From an uncultured Acidobacteriota bacterium (lineage in GTDB: Bacteria > Acidobacteriota > Vicinamibacteria > Fen-336), in assembly GCA_902826455.1 (NCBI GenBank), contig CADEEV010000033.1, forward strand, positions 1 through 47,902: DNA of 47,902 nucleotides, given 5' to 3'. The notes under the pieces are model-generated. The model was not told the origin of the DNA. It saw only the letters and a program-made list of their open reading frames with translations, and searched no databases. Shown in pieces: positions 1-7,446 of the stretch (positions are counted from its first letter, which is position 1; every line of letters begins with the position of its first letter). The translations under genes and the position numbers were made by a program.

Positions 1-155
1 ACCGCGAGGCCGACGGCACGTCGGAGCGCGCCCTCTTCGTGATCGACGGCGACGGCGTGATCCGCTGGTCCTACGTCTCGCCGATCGGCGTGAACCCCGG
101 CGCCGACGGCATCCTGGAAGCCCTCGAGGCCCTCGACGGGAAGAAGGCGCGATGA
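1..155 (+). CDS. Peroxiredoxin-family (AhpC/TSA, redoxin) protein, C-terminal end only
   Basis: Only the last 50 codons are in the window, in the frame that ends with TGA at 153-155. The visible end reads FVIDGDGVIRWSY followed by SPIGVNPGADGIL, which is typical of the last beta strand and helix of AhpC/TSA-type thioredoxin-dependent peroxidases: a strand carrying a reductively buried 'FVID..G.I' segment, then a helix of the 'L.AL..L' type. The catalytic cysteine would lie upstream and is not visible. The stop overlaps the ATG of the DsbA-like gene by four bases, so the two are probably co-translated as a thiol-based peroxide-defence pair. Family assignment is by pattern only and rests on a short stretch. 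Confidence 0.7.
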   Translation, partial: READGTSERALFVIDGDGVIRWSYVSPIGVNPGADGILEALEALDGKKAR

Positions 156-676
156 GCGCCCTGAAGCCGCCCGTGAGCGAGGCCGACGACAGCAGCGGGC
201 CGCTGGACGCTCCCGTCACCCTCCTGGAGTACGGCGACTACGAGTGCCCGCACTGCGGCCGCGCGTTCCCGATCGTCCACGAGGTGCGCAAGCGCCTCGG
301 CGCGCGCCTGCGCTTCGTCTTCCGCAACTTCCCCCTGAAGGAGGCCCACGAGCACGCCGAGCATGCGGCGGAAGCCGCCCAGGCCGCGGGCGCCCAGGGC
401 CGCTTCTGGGAGATGCACGAGGCGATCTTCCGGGACCAGGGCCATCTCGAGGACCGGGACCTCGTGGCCCGCGCCCGGAAGCTGGGGCTGGACGTGACCC
501 GCTTCGAGCAGGAGCTCGAGACGGGGGTCCACGCGAAGAAGGTCCGGGGCGACTTCCGGTCCGGCGTCCGCAGCGGCGTCAACGGCACACCGACGTTCTT
601 CATCAACGGTACGCGCTACGACGGCTCCTGGGAGCTCGAGCCGCTGCTCGAGGCGCTCGAGGCGGCCGCCGAATGA
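152..676 (+). CDS. DsbA-family thioredoxin-fold oxidoreductase
   Basis: A 174-residue thioredoxin-fold protein of the DsbA/Thioredoxin_4 type. The redox motif CPHC lies at residues 32-35 after EYGDYE, and the fold's cis-proline is at residue 147 in NGTPTFF. The helical insertion between them (about residues 62-125) is the usual DsbA-like lid. There is no signal peptide or membrane anchor, so it probably works in the cytoplasm as a thiol-disulfide reductase or isomerase. The start ATG overlaps the stop of the preceding peroxiredoxin, and its own stop overlaps the start of the next gene, both by 4 bases, so it sits inside a tightly coupled operon. A role in reducing the peroxiredoxin is an inference from this context. 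Confidence 0.88.
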   Translation: MSALKPPVSEADDSSGPLDAPVTLLEYGDYECPHCGRAFPIVHEVRKRLGARLRFVFRNFPLKEAHEHAEHAAEAAQAAGAQGRFWEMHEAIFRDQGHLEDRDLVARARKLGLDVTRFEQELETGVHAKKVRGDFRSGVRSGVNGTPTFFINGTRYDGSWELEPLLEALEAAAE

Positions 677-1590
677 AAGGAATCCTCGTGATCTCTCGTC
701 GTCTCGTCGTGGCCGTCCTCGCCTGCGCCGCGCTCCCGGCCGCCGCCGCCGGCCTCCCTCCGGGCTTCTCCGAGAAGACCGCCGACGTCAACGGCACGCA
801 GATCCACTACAGGATCGGCGGCCAGGGCAGCCCGGTCCAGCTGCTCCACGGTTACGCGGAGACCGGCCACATGTGGCTGCCGCTGATTCCCAAGCTCGCG
901 GGCCGCCACACCGTGATCGTGCCCGACCTGCGCGGGGGCGGGCAGTCGTCCCATCCCGAGGGCGGCTACGACAAGAAGAACATGGCCGTGGACGTCCACG
1001 AGCTCGTGAAGAGCCTGGGCTTCGGCGCGGCGAGCGTCGTGGGCCACGACATCGGGCTCATGGTCGCCTACGCGTACGCGGCGCAGTTCCCGAAGGAGAC
1101 CACGAAGCTCGCGCTGATGGACGCGTTCCTGCCGGGCGTCGGGGACTGGAAGAGCGTGTGGCTGATGCGCGACCTCTGGCACTTCCACTTCTACGGCGAG
1201 ACGCCCCTCGCCCTGGTGAAGGGCCGCGAGCGCACCTACTTCGAGCACTTCTGGAACGACTTCGCCGCCGACCGCAGCCACTCGATCCCCGAGGCCGACC
1301 GCCAGTTCTACGCGGCCGAGTACGCCCGCGACGGCGGGATGCGCTCGGGCTTCGAATGGTTCCGCAACTTCGAGCGCGACGCGGCCGACTTCGCGGGCTT
1401 CGCGAAGACGCCGCTCACGATGCCCGTGCTGGTGATCACCGGCGAGAAGGCGTCGGGGGAGGGCCTCATCGTCCAGACGAAGCTCGTCGCCACGAGCGTC
1501 GAGGGCGTCGTCGTGAAGGGCTCGGGCCACTGGCTCATGGAAGAGGCTCCCGAGCCGACGATGAGCGCCCTCGTCCGGTTTCTCGACTAG
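673..1590 (+). CDS. Secreted alpha/beta hydrolase of the epoxide hydrolase / haloalkane dehalogenase type
   Basis: A 305-residue protein. Residues 1-26 form a signal peptide ending in an Ala-rich stretch. The mature protein has the alpha/beta-hydrolase oxyanion motif LLHG (57-60), the PDLRG strand-turn (84-88), and the nucleophile elbow GHDIG with Asp126. The Asp nucleophile points to the epoxide-hydrolase/dehalogenase branch and away from Ser esterases. The catalytic His is in GSGHW near residue 288. The cap region (about 150-230) is rich in aromatic residues. The start ATG overlaps the preceding stop (ATGA). The stop abuts the stop of the convergent protease gene inside a perfect 18-bp palindrome. 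The substrate cannot be told from sequence. Confidence 0.85.
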   Translation: MKGILVISRRLVVAVLACAALPAAAAGLPPGFSEKTADVNGTQIHYRIGGQGSPVQLLHGYAETGHMWLPLIPKLAGRHTVIVPDLRGGGQSSHPEGGYDKKNMAVDVHELVKSLGFGAASVVGHDIGLMVAYAYAAQFPKETTKLALMDAFLPGVGDWKSVWLMRDLWHFHFYGETPLALVKGRERTYFEHFWNDFAADRSHSIPEADRQFYAAEYARDGGMRSGFEWFRNFERDAADFAGFAKTPLTMPVLVITGEKASGEGLIVQTKLVATSVEGVVVKGSGHWLMEEAPEPTMSALVRFLD

Positions 1591-1599
1591 CTAGTCGAG
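1582..1599. repeat. 18-bp perfect palindrome spanning two convergent stop codons
   Basis: CTCGACTAGCTAGTCGAG is its own reverse complement. It is produced because both convergent genes end with Leu-Asp-stop using the codons CTC GAC TAG. There is no T-run, so it is not a classical intrinsic terminator, though it could form a small hairpin in either transcript. Confidence 0.6.
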
Positions 1600-2976
1600 C
1601 TCGGCCGCGAGGTACACGAGGCCGCCGCTGCGCTCGACGAGCAGCACGAGCGGGTCGCCGACCTTGAGGGTCGAGACGAGGGCCCGCAGCTCCTCCACGT
1701 TCGCGATGCTCTCCTTGTTCGCGTAGTAGACGACGTCGCCGGCCTGGGGCGGATCGGCCCAGGCCGGTCCGTCGGGGGTCGCCGCGGCCACCACGACACC
1801 TTCCTTCGCTCGCGTGGCCGGCAGCAGCCGGGCCACGGTGTCGTCGAGGTCGAGGGCGAGCAGGCCGAGGCGCGGGATCAGGTTGCGCTCGGGGCTCACC
1901 AGGCCGCGCAGCCCCTCGGGGTCGCGGGCGCGCTCGGACACGGTCACGAGCGCCTCGCGGCGCTCGCTGCCGCGCAGGACGACGAGGGGCACGGCCGTCC
2001 CGGGCACGCGCCGGTAGACGTTCACCGCGAACTGGCGCGCGTTCTCCATGGGCTTGTCGTCGACGCTCAGGATCACGTCGCCGGGCTGGAGGCCCGCCTG
2101 CGCCGCGCCCGTGCCGGCCGTCACGTCCGAGACGAGCACGCCCTGGCTGCGGCTGATGCCGAGGCCCGCCGCGAGGGTCGGGGTGAGGGTCTGGGTCGCG
2201 ACGCCGATCTCGCCGCGGCGCACGCGGCCCGTGCGCCGGATCTGGTCGAGGACGTTCCTGACGATGTTGCTCGGGGCGGCGAAGCCGATGCCCTCGTTCC
2301 CGCCGCTCTGGGACAGGATCAGGGTGTTGACCCCGATCACGCGCCCGTCGACGTCCACGAGGGGCCCGCCGCTGTTGCCCGGGTTGATGGGCGCGTCGGT
2401 CTGCACGTAGATCATCGGGCTCTCCGGCTCGAGCTGCCGCGCGACCGCGCTCACGACGCCGAGGCTCGCCGAGTTCTCGAGGCCGAGCGGGCTGCCGAAG
2501 GCCATCACGAGCTGGCCCTGGCGCAGCGCCTCGGAGTCGCCGAAGCCGAGAGCGGGGAGGCCGGAGCGCTGGACCTTGAGCACCGCGAGGTCCGTCTCGG
2601 GGTCGATGCCGACGAGGGTGGCTCCCACCGACTCGCTGCGGGGCTTCAGCACCGAGGCTCCCGCGGGCTTCGGCTCGCGCAGCACGACCTGGATGCGACG
2701 GGCGCCCTGGACGACGTGGGCGTTCGTCACGATGTAGCCGTCGGGGTCCACGATGAAGCCCGAGCCCGTGGCGCGCTGCTTCGCGATGAGGCCGATCGAC
2801 GGGGCCGTCGGCGTCGTGAAGGTCGCCGTCTGGATCTGGACCACCGAGGGCGCCACGCGGTCGGAGAGGTCTTCGAGGGCGCGGCTCCACTCGCCCAGCC
2901 CGCCCGGCACGCTGACGGGCTTTGCGGGCGCCGGGCCGGCCAGGAGCGAGGCGCAGACGAGGGCGGGGAGGTGCAT
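1591..2976 (-). CDS. HtrA/Deg-type serine protease with two PDZ domains
   Basis: A 461-residue S1C protease. A short hydrophobic N-terminus (residues 4-18) looks like an export signal, though it has no positive charges. The trypsin-like domain carries the catalytic triad His87 (TNAHVV), Asp129 (ETDLAVL) and Ser202 (GNSGGP). A first PDZ domain follows at about 260-345 and a second, more diverged one at about 365-455. It should act in the periplasm in protein quality control. The start is chosen at 2976 because TATGCT lies 7 bases upstream as a possible -10 box for a leaderless mRNA. The alternative ATG at 2988 adds four residues and has a weak AAGGGA upstream. It is divergent from the efflux operon, whose operator lies just upstream of its promoter region. 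Confidence 0.93.
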   Translation of the reverse strand: MHLPALVCASLLAGPAPAKPVSVPGGLGEWSRALEDLSDRVAPSVVQIQTATFTTPTAPSIGLIAKQRATGSGFIVDPDGYIVTNAHVVQGARRIQVVLREPKPAGASVLKPRSESVGATLVGIDPETDLAVLKVQRSGLPALGFGDSEALRQGQLVMAFGSPLGLENSASLGVVSAVARQLEPESPMIYVQTDAPINPGNSGGPLVDVDGRVIGVNTLILSQSGGNEGIGFAAPSNIVRNVLDQIRRTGRVRRGEIGVATQTLTPTLAAGLGISRSQGVLVSDVTAGTGAAQAGLQPGDVILSVDDKPMENARQFAVNVYRRVPGTAVPLVVLRGSERREALVTVSERARDPEGLRGLVSPERNLIPRLGLLALDLDDTVARLLPATRAKEGVVVAAATPDGPAWADPPQAGDVVYYANKESIANVEELRALVSTLKVGDPLVLLVERSGGLVYLAAELD

Positions 2977-3002
2977 GGCGCCGAGCATATCGTGGCTGTC
3001 CC

Positions 3003-3039
3003 TTGACTCGAACCAAACACATGTTTTATACAGATGTTT
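3003..3039 (+). promoter_or_regulatory. Promoter and TetR-type operator of the efflux operon
   Basis: TTGACT at 3003-3008 and TATACA at 3027-3032 (18-base spacing) make a sigma70-like promoter. Positions 3015-3039 form a 25-bp imperfect palindrome with half-sites AAACA-N2-TGT and ACA-N2-TGTTT, covering the spacer and the -10 box. This is where a TetR-family repressor would be expected to bind, and a TetR gene closes the operon. Transcription would begin only a few bases before the ATG at 3043. The site is markedly AT-rich against its surroundings. The operator also sits beside the divergent protease promoter and may affect it. Confidence 0.7.
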
Positions 3040-3042
3040 CAC

Positions 3043-4089
3043 ATGGACAAGAACAGACGCCTCCTCCTCGTCGCCCTCGTCGCCCTGGCCGTCGTCGGCT
3101 ATCTCGCCCTCGCTCACCTCCGCCCGAAGCACCTCGTGCTCACTGGCATCGTCACCACGAACGACGTGATCGTCAGCCCCCAGGTCGCGGGGCAGCTCGG
3201 CGAGCTGCTGGTCGCGGAAGGCGACGCCGTCAAGAAGGGCCAGCGCCTCGCCGTCATCGTGCCCGACGAGCTGCGGGCCGAGAGCGCCTACTACGCGAGG
3301 AGCGCCGCGGGCGTCACCTCCCAGGTGCGCCAGTCGGAGGCCGAGCTGCGCTACCAGGAGCGCCAGAGCGTCGAGCAGATCCGCGAGGCCGAGTCGGCGC
3401 TGGCGGCGAGCGAGGAGGAGGCGAAGGCCGCCGGGGCCGACCTCGAGCGGGCCCGTCTGACCTGGGAGCGCGACCGCGACCTCGGGAAGCAGGGCGTCGT
3501 CTCGGCCCAGGACCTCGATGCCTCGCGCACCGCGACCGACGCGGCCCGGGCCCGCAAGGCGGCCCTCGACAAGCAGGTCGACGCCCAGCGCGCCTCCCTG
3601 GCCCTGGCCCACGCCACGGCCGAGCAGGTGTCGATGAAGCGCAGCCAGCTCGCCACGAGCCAGGCCGAGCAGGAGGCGGCCCAGGCCCAGGCGACCCGCG
3701 CCGACGTGCGCCTCGCCTACACCGAGCTGCGCGCCCCGATCGACGGTGTCGTGGACGTGCGGGCGGCCCGCGCCGGCGAGTATCTCAACCCGGGCCAGGC
3801 CGTGCTCAGCCTCGTCGACCCCGACGACCTGTGGGTGCGCATCGACGTGGAGGAGAGCTACATCGACCGCGTCCGGGTGGGCGACACGGTCCCCGTGCGG
3901 CTGCCCTCGGGTGACACGCGGGACGGCAAGGTCGTCTACCGCGGCGTCGACGCCGCCTACGCGACCCAGCGCGACGTGAGCCGCACCAAGCGCGACATCC
4001 GCACCTTCGAGGTCCGCCTCAAGCTCGACAACGCCGACCGCCGCCTCGCCCTCGGCATGACCGCGTACGCGCTGCTCACGGTGCGATGA
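3043..4089 (+). CDS. HlyD-family membrane fusion protein of an ABC efflux pump
   Basis: A 348-residue periplasmic adaptor. One N-terminal membrane anchor (about residues 5-22) is followed by a first lipoyl half (VIVSPQVAGQLGELLV), a long alpha-helical hairpin rich in Glu, Ala and Gln (about 85-225), then the second lipoyl half and beta-barrel (LRAPIDGVVDVR onward). Its role is to link the inner-membrane ABC transporter to an outer-membrane channel. An ATG at 3034 would add three residues but lies inside the operator; ATG 3043 is preferred. Gene order (adaptor, ATPase, permease, CecR-like regulator) resembles the E. coli ybhGFSR-cecR system. The stop overlaps the next start by 4 bases. Confidence 0.9.
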   Translation: MDKNRRLLLVALVALAVVGYLALAHLRPKHLVLTGIVTTNDVIVSPQVAGQLGELLVAEGDAVKKGQRLAVIVPDELRAESAYYARSAAGVTSQVRQSEAELRYQERQSVEQIREAESALAASEEEAKAAGADLERARLTWERDRDLGKQGVVSAQDLDASRTATDAARARKAALDKQVDAQRASLALAHATAEQVSMKRSQLATSQAEQEAAQAQATRADVRLAYTELRAPIDGVVDVRAARAGEYLNPGQAVLSLVDPDDLWVRIDVEESYIDRVRVGDTVPVRLPSGDTRDGKVVYRGVDAAYATQRDVSRTKRDIRTFEVRLKLDNADRRLALGMTAYALLTVR

Positions 4090-5075
4090 GCGCCATCGAC
4101 GTCCGGCAGATCGTCAAGAAGTTCGGCGACTTCACCGCCGTTGGCGGCGTCTCGTTCGGCGTCGAGCCCGGCGAGATCTTCGGCCTGCTCGGTCCCAACG
4201 GCGCGGGAAAGTCGACGCTGATCCGCATGCTCACGACACTGCTGGTTCCCACGGCGGGCACGGCCCTCGTCAACGGCTTCGACATCGTTGAACGGCCCGA
4301 CGACGTGCGGCGGGCGATCGGCGTCATCCCCCAGGCGATGACCAGCGACCTCGAGCTGTCCGTGGAGGAGAACCTCTCGATCTTCGGCAAGCTCTACGGC
4401 GTGCCCCGCGCGAAGCGCGAGCGCCTGATCGGCGAGCTCCTCGCGGCGGTCGAGCTCACCCAGTGGCGCGACGCGCCCGTCAAGAACCTGTCGGGCGGCA
4501 TGCGGCGCCGGGTCGAGATCGCGCGGGGCCTCGTCCACGAGCCCCAGATCTTCTTCCTCGACGAGCCCACGACCGGCCTCGATCCCGTCTCGCGGGTGGC
4601 GGTGTGGGGGATGCTGAAGAGGGTGAAGGCCGAGCGCGGCCTCACCGTCCTGCTCACGACCCACTACATGGACGAGGCCGACAAGCTCTGCGACCGCATC
4701 GCGATCGTGGACCACGGCGAGCTCAAGGCCCTCGACACGCCCCACAAGCTGAAGGCGTCGATCCCCGGCAGGAACGTGCTCGAGGCGAGCTTCGCCGACG
4801 CCCCCGCGGGCTGGCGCGAGCGGGTCGCGGGCCTGCCGGAGGTCGAAGAGGTGAGCGGCGAGGGCGAGCTGTACCGGATCGCGACACGGAGCGGTCCCGC
4901 CACGACCCTCGCGCTGATGCAGGCGGCCGCGAGCGCCGGCGTCACGGTGCTGTCCCTCTCGGTGCAGAGCACCACCCTCGACGACGTCTTCGTCCACTAC
5001 GCGGGCCGCAACCTGCGCGACGCGCTCCAGGACGCGAGCCCGCTGGATCGCGGCTTCATGATGCGGAGGGGCTAG
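4086..5075 (+). CDS. ABC transporter ATP-binding protein (ABC-2 drug-efflux type)
   Basis: A 329-residue ATPase with a single nucleotide-binding domain. Walker A is GPNGAGKST (about residues 37-45), the signature is LSGGMRRR, Walker B is IFFLDEPTTGLD, and the H-loop is TTHYMDEAD. The C-terminal 90 residues form the regulatory extension usual in drug/antibiotic ATPases of the YbhF/CcmA type. It powers export through the permease encoded just downstream, probably as a homodimer since only one ATPase and one permease are present. Its ATG overlaps the adaptor stop (ATGA). Confidence 0.93.
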   Translation: MSAIDVRQIVKKFGDFTAVGGVSFGVEPGEIFGLLGPNGAGKSTLIRMLTTLLVPTAGTALVNGFDIVERPDDVRRAIGVIPQAMTSDLELSVEENLSIFGKLYGVPRAKRERLIGELLAAVELTQWRDAPVKNLSGGMRRRVEIARGLVHEPQIFFLDEPTTGLDPVSRVAVWGMLKRVKAERGLTVLLTTHYMDEADKLCDRIAIVDHGELKALDTPHKLKASIPGRNVLEASFADAPAGWRERVAGLPEVEEVSGEGELYRIATRSGPATTLALMQAAASAGVTVLSLSVQSTTLDDVFVHYAGRNLRDALQDASPLDRGFMMRRG

Positions 5076-5077
5076 CC

Positions 5078-6193
5078 ATGCAGCGGATGTGGGCGATCGT
5101 CGAGCGGGAGCTGCGGCGCTTCCGCCGCAGCCCGACCCTGATCGCGATGGCGATGGTCTCGCCGATCCTCCAGCTCATCGTCCTCGGCTACGCCTTCGGC
5201 GGCAACGTGAAGCACCTGCGGGTCGCGATCGTGGACCAGGACCACGGCGTGCCGGCCGTGCGGGTGCGCGAGATGGCCCAGGCCATCGCCTCCGGGGCGA
5301 AGACGATCGACACGATTCCGTACTCCGACGAAGGCCTCGCCTTGCGCGACCTGCGCGACGGCCACGTGAACGGGGTCCTCACCATCCCGCCCGACTTCTC
5401 GCGGCGGGTGCTCGAGGGACGCGCCCCGCGCCTCGCGCTCATCGAGGACAACACGGACAACTTCATCTCGGCGGCGCTGGCTGCGACCATGGGCGGCATG
5501 CTGGGCGTCTACAACCAGAAGCCCGCCACGTCCGCGCGGCTCACGGACCAGGCGAGCCTCGACGTGGTCGAGGTCTACCCCTACGTGCCGTACATCCAGT
5601 ACCTGCTCCCGGGCTCGGTGGTGATGTCGATCTTCATGATGGTGATGATCGGCGGAGGCATCATCTACATCGACGACAAGGCGCGCGGGCTCCACGAGGG
5701 CTACCTCGTGACGCCCATCTCGCGGCTCGAGCTGATCGGGGGCTTCAACCTGTCCGGCACCCTCAAGGCCGTCGTGGCCGGCATGTTCCTGGTCGTCGTG
5801 GGATCGCTGATCGCCGGCATCCCGAATCCCCTCGACCCCCTGCGCCTGGTGCGGCTCTTCGTCGTGGTGCTCGTGACCTCCTTCGCCCTCATCAGCATGA
5901 TGTTCCTGATGATGGTGCGGGTCTCGGACCCGCTCCTGCCGCGTGCGCTCTTCGGAGTGCTGAACACGATGCTCTACTTCCCGAGCGGGGCCGTGTACCC
6001 GCAGCAGGGCTTCCCGGCCTGGATGCAGGTGCTCGCGGCCGTCGATCCCTTCACCTACGCCGTCCACGCCCTGAAGTGCCTGCTGCTCAAGAACACCGGG
6101 TTCGGCGCGATCGCCTTCGACCTGTCCTTCCTCCTCGCGTTCTCGGTCGTGACCATGGGCATCGCGACGCGGCTCTTCCGGAGGACGCTGTGA
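5078..6193 (+). CDS. ABC-2 type transporter permease
   Basis: A 371-residue membrane protein. One transmembrane helix lies near the N-terminus (about 20-42), followed by a large periplasmic domain (about 45-170) and a cluster of five hydrophobic helices in the C-terminal half. This is the ABC2_membrane layout seen in YbhS/YbhR. A cytosolic loop with DDKARGLHEGYLVTP matches the conserved coupling-helix area of the family. A GGAGGGG Shine-Dalgarno precedes the ATG at 5078. With the preceding ATPase and HlyD adaptor it makes a complete efflux pump except for an outer-membrane channel, which might be the TolC-like protein at 12.5 kb or one outside the window. Its stop overlaps the regulator's GTG start. 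Confidence 0.92.
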   Translation: MQRMWAIVERELRRFRRSPTLIAMAMVSPILQLIVLGYAFGGNVKHLRVAIVDQDHGVPAVRVREMAQAIASGAKTIDTIPYSDEGLALRDLRDGHVNGVLTIPPDFSRRVLEGRAPRLALIEDNTDNFISAALAATMGGMLGVYNQKPATSARLTDQASLDVVEVYPYVPYIQYLLPGSVVMSIFMMVMIGGGIIYIDDKARGLHEGYLVTPISRLELIGGFNLSGTLKAVVAGMFLVVVGSLIAGIPNPLDPLRLVRLFVVVLVTSFALISMMFLMMVRVSDPLLPRALFGVLNTMLYFPSGAVYPQQGFPAWMQVLAAVDPFTYAVHALKCLLLKNTGFGAIAFDLSFLLAFSVVTMGIATRLFRRTL

Positions 6194-6837
6194 GGGACGC
6201 CGCCGCCTCGCGCGAGCGCATCCTGGCCGCCGCGGCCCGCCTGTTCTCCGAGCAGGGCCTGAAGCGCGTCACCGTCCGCGATATCTGCCGGGCGGCGAAG
6301 GTGAACGTGGCCGCGATCAACTACCACTTCGGCGACAAGCTGGGTCTCTACCAGGAGGTGCTGCAAGGCGCGATCGACGCGATGCGCGAGACCACCGAGG
6401 CCGCGCGCCGCGCCGGGGCGGGCCTGCCCGCGGAGGAGCAGCTGCGGCGCTACCTGACGCTGTTCGTCGGGCGCCTGCTCGCCGGAGGCCCCCAGATCCA
6501 CAAGCTGATCCACCGCGAGGTCCACGACCCGACCCCGGCCCTCGACCGCCTCGTCGACGAAGGGGTGCGGCCGCGCATCGACTACCTGAGCGGCCTCGTG
6601 GCCGAGATCACGGGCCTGCCGCGCCGCGACGAGCGCGTCCTGCGCAGCGTCTTCAGCATCCAGGCCCAGTCGGTCTCGGTCTTCCCGAACCCCGTGGCCG
6701 CGCGGCTCGGCTTCGTGGCGACGCCGGCCAGCGCCGAGTCCCTGGCCGCCCACATCGCGGACTTCTCCCTCGCGGGCCTGCGCGGCCTCAAGCGCTCGGG
6801 CGCCCGGAAGGGACGCCCCGGAGCCGTCTCCCGCTAG
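6190..6837 (+). CDS. TetR-family transcriptional regulator, CecR/CerR (DUF1956) type
   Basis: A 215-residue regulator. The N-terminal TetR helix-turn-helix occupies residues 8-55 (ILAAAARLFSEQG ... VNVAAINYHFGDK). The C-terminal half contains HKLIHREVHDPTPAL and the layout of the CerR-family ligand domain. The start is GTG at 6190, overlapping the permease stop (GTGA). Being the last gene of the operon and having a 25-bp palindrome over the operon promoter, it most likely represses its own operon until an effluxed compound binds. In E. coli the related CecR controls the ybhG operon; that parallel is established knowledge, and its transfer to this gene is inference. Its TAG shares CTAG with the convergent small gene. 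Confidence 0.9.
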   Translation: MRDAAASRERILAAAARLFSEQGLKRVTVRDICRAAKVNVAAINYHFGDKLGLYQEVLQGAIDAMRETTEAARRAGAGLPAEEQLRRYLTLFVGRLLAGGPQIHKLIHREVHDPTPALDRLVDEGVRPRIDYLSGLVAEITGLPRRDERVLRSVFSIQAQSVSVFPNPVAARLGFVATPASAESLAAHIADFSLAGLRGLKRSGARKGRPGAVSR

Positions 6838-7073
6838 TCCCTCCCCTGCGCCGCGAGCTGCGCCTTCTGCAGGCGCGGGTCGAGGGCGAGGGCGAAGCGG
6901 TGCAACGCCGCGGGATCGAGCGCCTCGAGCGCCAGGCGCTCCACCTGCGACAGCTCGAGCCCGCTCTCGATCAGTTCCGCGAGAGCCTGGCCCGGCGCCT
7001 GCCAGAAGCGCCGCCGCATGCCTTCGTCCGTGGCCAGACGGCCCAGGACCACCTCCACACCTCGATGCGACAT
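6834..7073 (-). CDS. Small NHLP-clan-like protein (Os1348-type), 79 residues
   Basis: An alpha-helical, soluble small protein beginning MSHRGVEVVLGRLATDEG and containing RFWQAPGQALAEL and LSQVERLALEALDPAALHRF. This arrangement (a short N-terminal helix, an 'F..P..AL.E' segment, an 'LS..E...L..LDP' helix) resembles the Os1348 family in the nitrile-hydratase-leader-peptide (NHLP) clan. Some members of that clan serve as leader-like precursors of modified peptides. No maturation enzyme gene is nearby, and the C-terminus lacks Cys or Thr/Ser-rich core residues, so a peptide-precursor role is doubtful. GGAGG lies 7 bases before the ATG. A sigma54-like promoter lies about 25 bases upstream. Function unknown. 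Confidence 0.65.
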   Translation of the reverse strand: MSHRGVEVVLGRLATDEGMRRRFWQAPGQALAELIESGLELSQVERLALEALDPAALHRFALALDPRLQKAQLAAQGRD

Positions 7074-7098
7074 CTCGAGACCTCCGCGTGCTCCACAT

Positions 7099-7114
7099 TC
7101 CACGGCGCGTGCCA
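7099..7114 (-). promoter_or_regulatory. Candidate sigma54 promoter of the NHLP-like gene
   Basis: Read on the minus strand: TGGCACGCGCCGTGGA. The -24 block TGGCACG matches the consensus fully. The -12 block is GTGGA against TTGCA, and the GG to GG spacing is the required 10 bases. The same 19-mer, extending to AATG, occurs upstream of the TolC-like gene at 12481. Confidence 0.5.
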
Positions 7115-7295
7115 GGCGGAGGTTCGGGCCGCCGTGTCGTCCCAGCTCGTTGCCCACGGGAGACTTGCAGGGACGAGGGCCGCAGCGGAGCGAGCCGTGG
7201 CGCCGAGCGCGGTCCTGGCCTGGTGGCTGCACAGCGCCAGTTGTGGCGTCCGAGGCCGCGCGTGGGCATGATCGGCGCGGGGCTCCGAGAGCGCG

Positions 7296-7331
7296 CGATG
7301 CGCCCGCGCCAAATTCCTCGATGCGCCCGCG
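7296..7331. repeat. Pair of 13-bp direct repeats CGATGCGCCCGCG
   Basis: The repeats lie at 7296-7308 and 7319-7331, with a period of 23 bp (about two helical turns). The nearer copy is about 50 bp upstream of the -24 element of the DUF4136 promoter. The two-turn spacing on one DNA face would suit a dimeric enhancer-binding protein. Function inferred only. Confidence 0.5.
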
Positions 7332-7377
7332 TCTCTCGTCACTTGAAGCGCGTCCAAGCGGTGTCGGGAGCGCGCCC

Positions 7378-7393
7378 TGGCACGAACCTTGGA
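7378..7393 (+). promoter_or_regulatory. Candidate sigma54 promoter of the DUF4136 gene
   Basis: TGGCACGAACCTTGGA: perfect -24 block TGGCACG, preceded by C as in the consensus, a correct 10-base GG to GG spacing, and TTGG in place of TTGC at -12. Transcription would start near 7404, leaving a leader of about 43 bases before ATG 7447. Confidence 0.6.
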
Positions 7394-7446
7394 GTCGGGG
7401 CCGGCCGCGACGCTTGGGTCGCGAGAGGAAGGCAGGGAGTTTCGAC

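Larger units (their letters stand above)
7074..7446. other. 373-bp divergent intergenic region with two sigma54-like promoters and a direct repeat
   Basis: No convincing gene is visible in any frame. The region holds a minus-strand -24/-12 element for the small NHLP-like gene near its left end, a plus-strand -24/-12 element for the DUF4136 gene near its right end, and a pair of 13-bp direct repeats between them that could be activator-binding sites shared by both. Confidence 0.6.

Noticed and set aside
1582-1599. Bidirectional intrinsic terminator
   Set aside because: The palindrome has no U-tract on either strand and is explained by matching Leu-Asp-stop codons.
6834-7073. Ribosomal peptide (RiPP) biosynthetic cluster
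   Set aside because: No maturation, protease or export gene accompanies the NHLP-like protein, and it lacks a typical core sequence.
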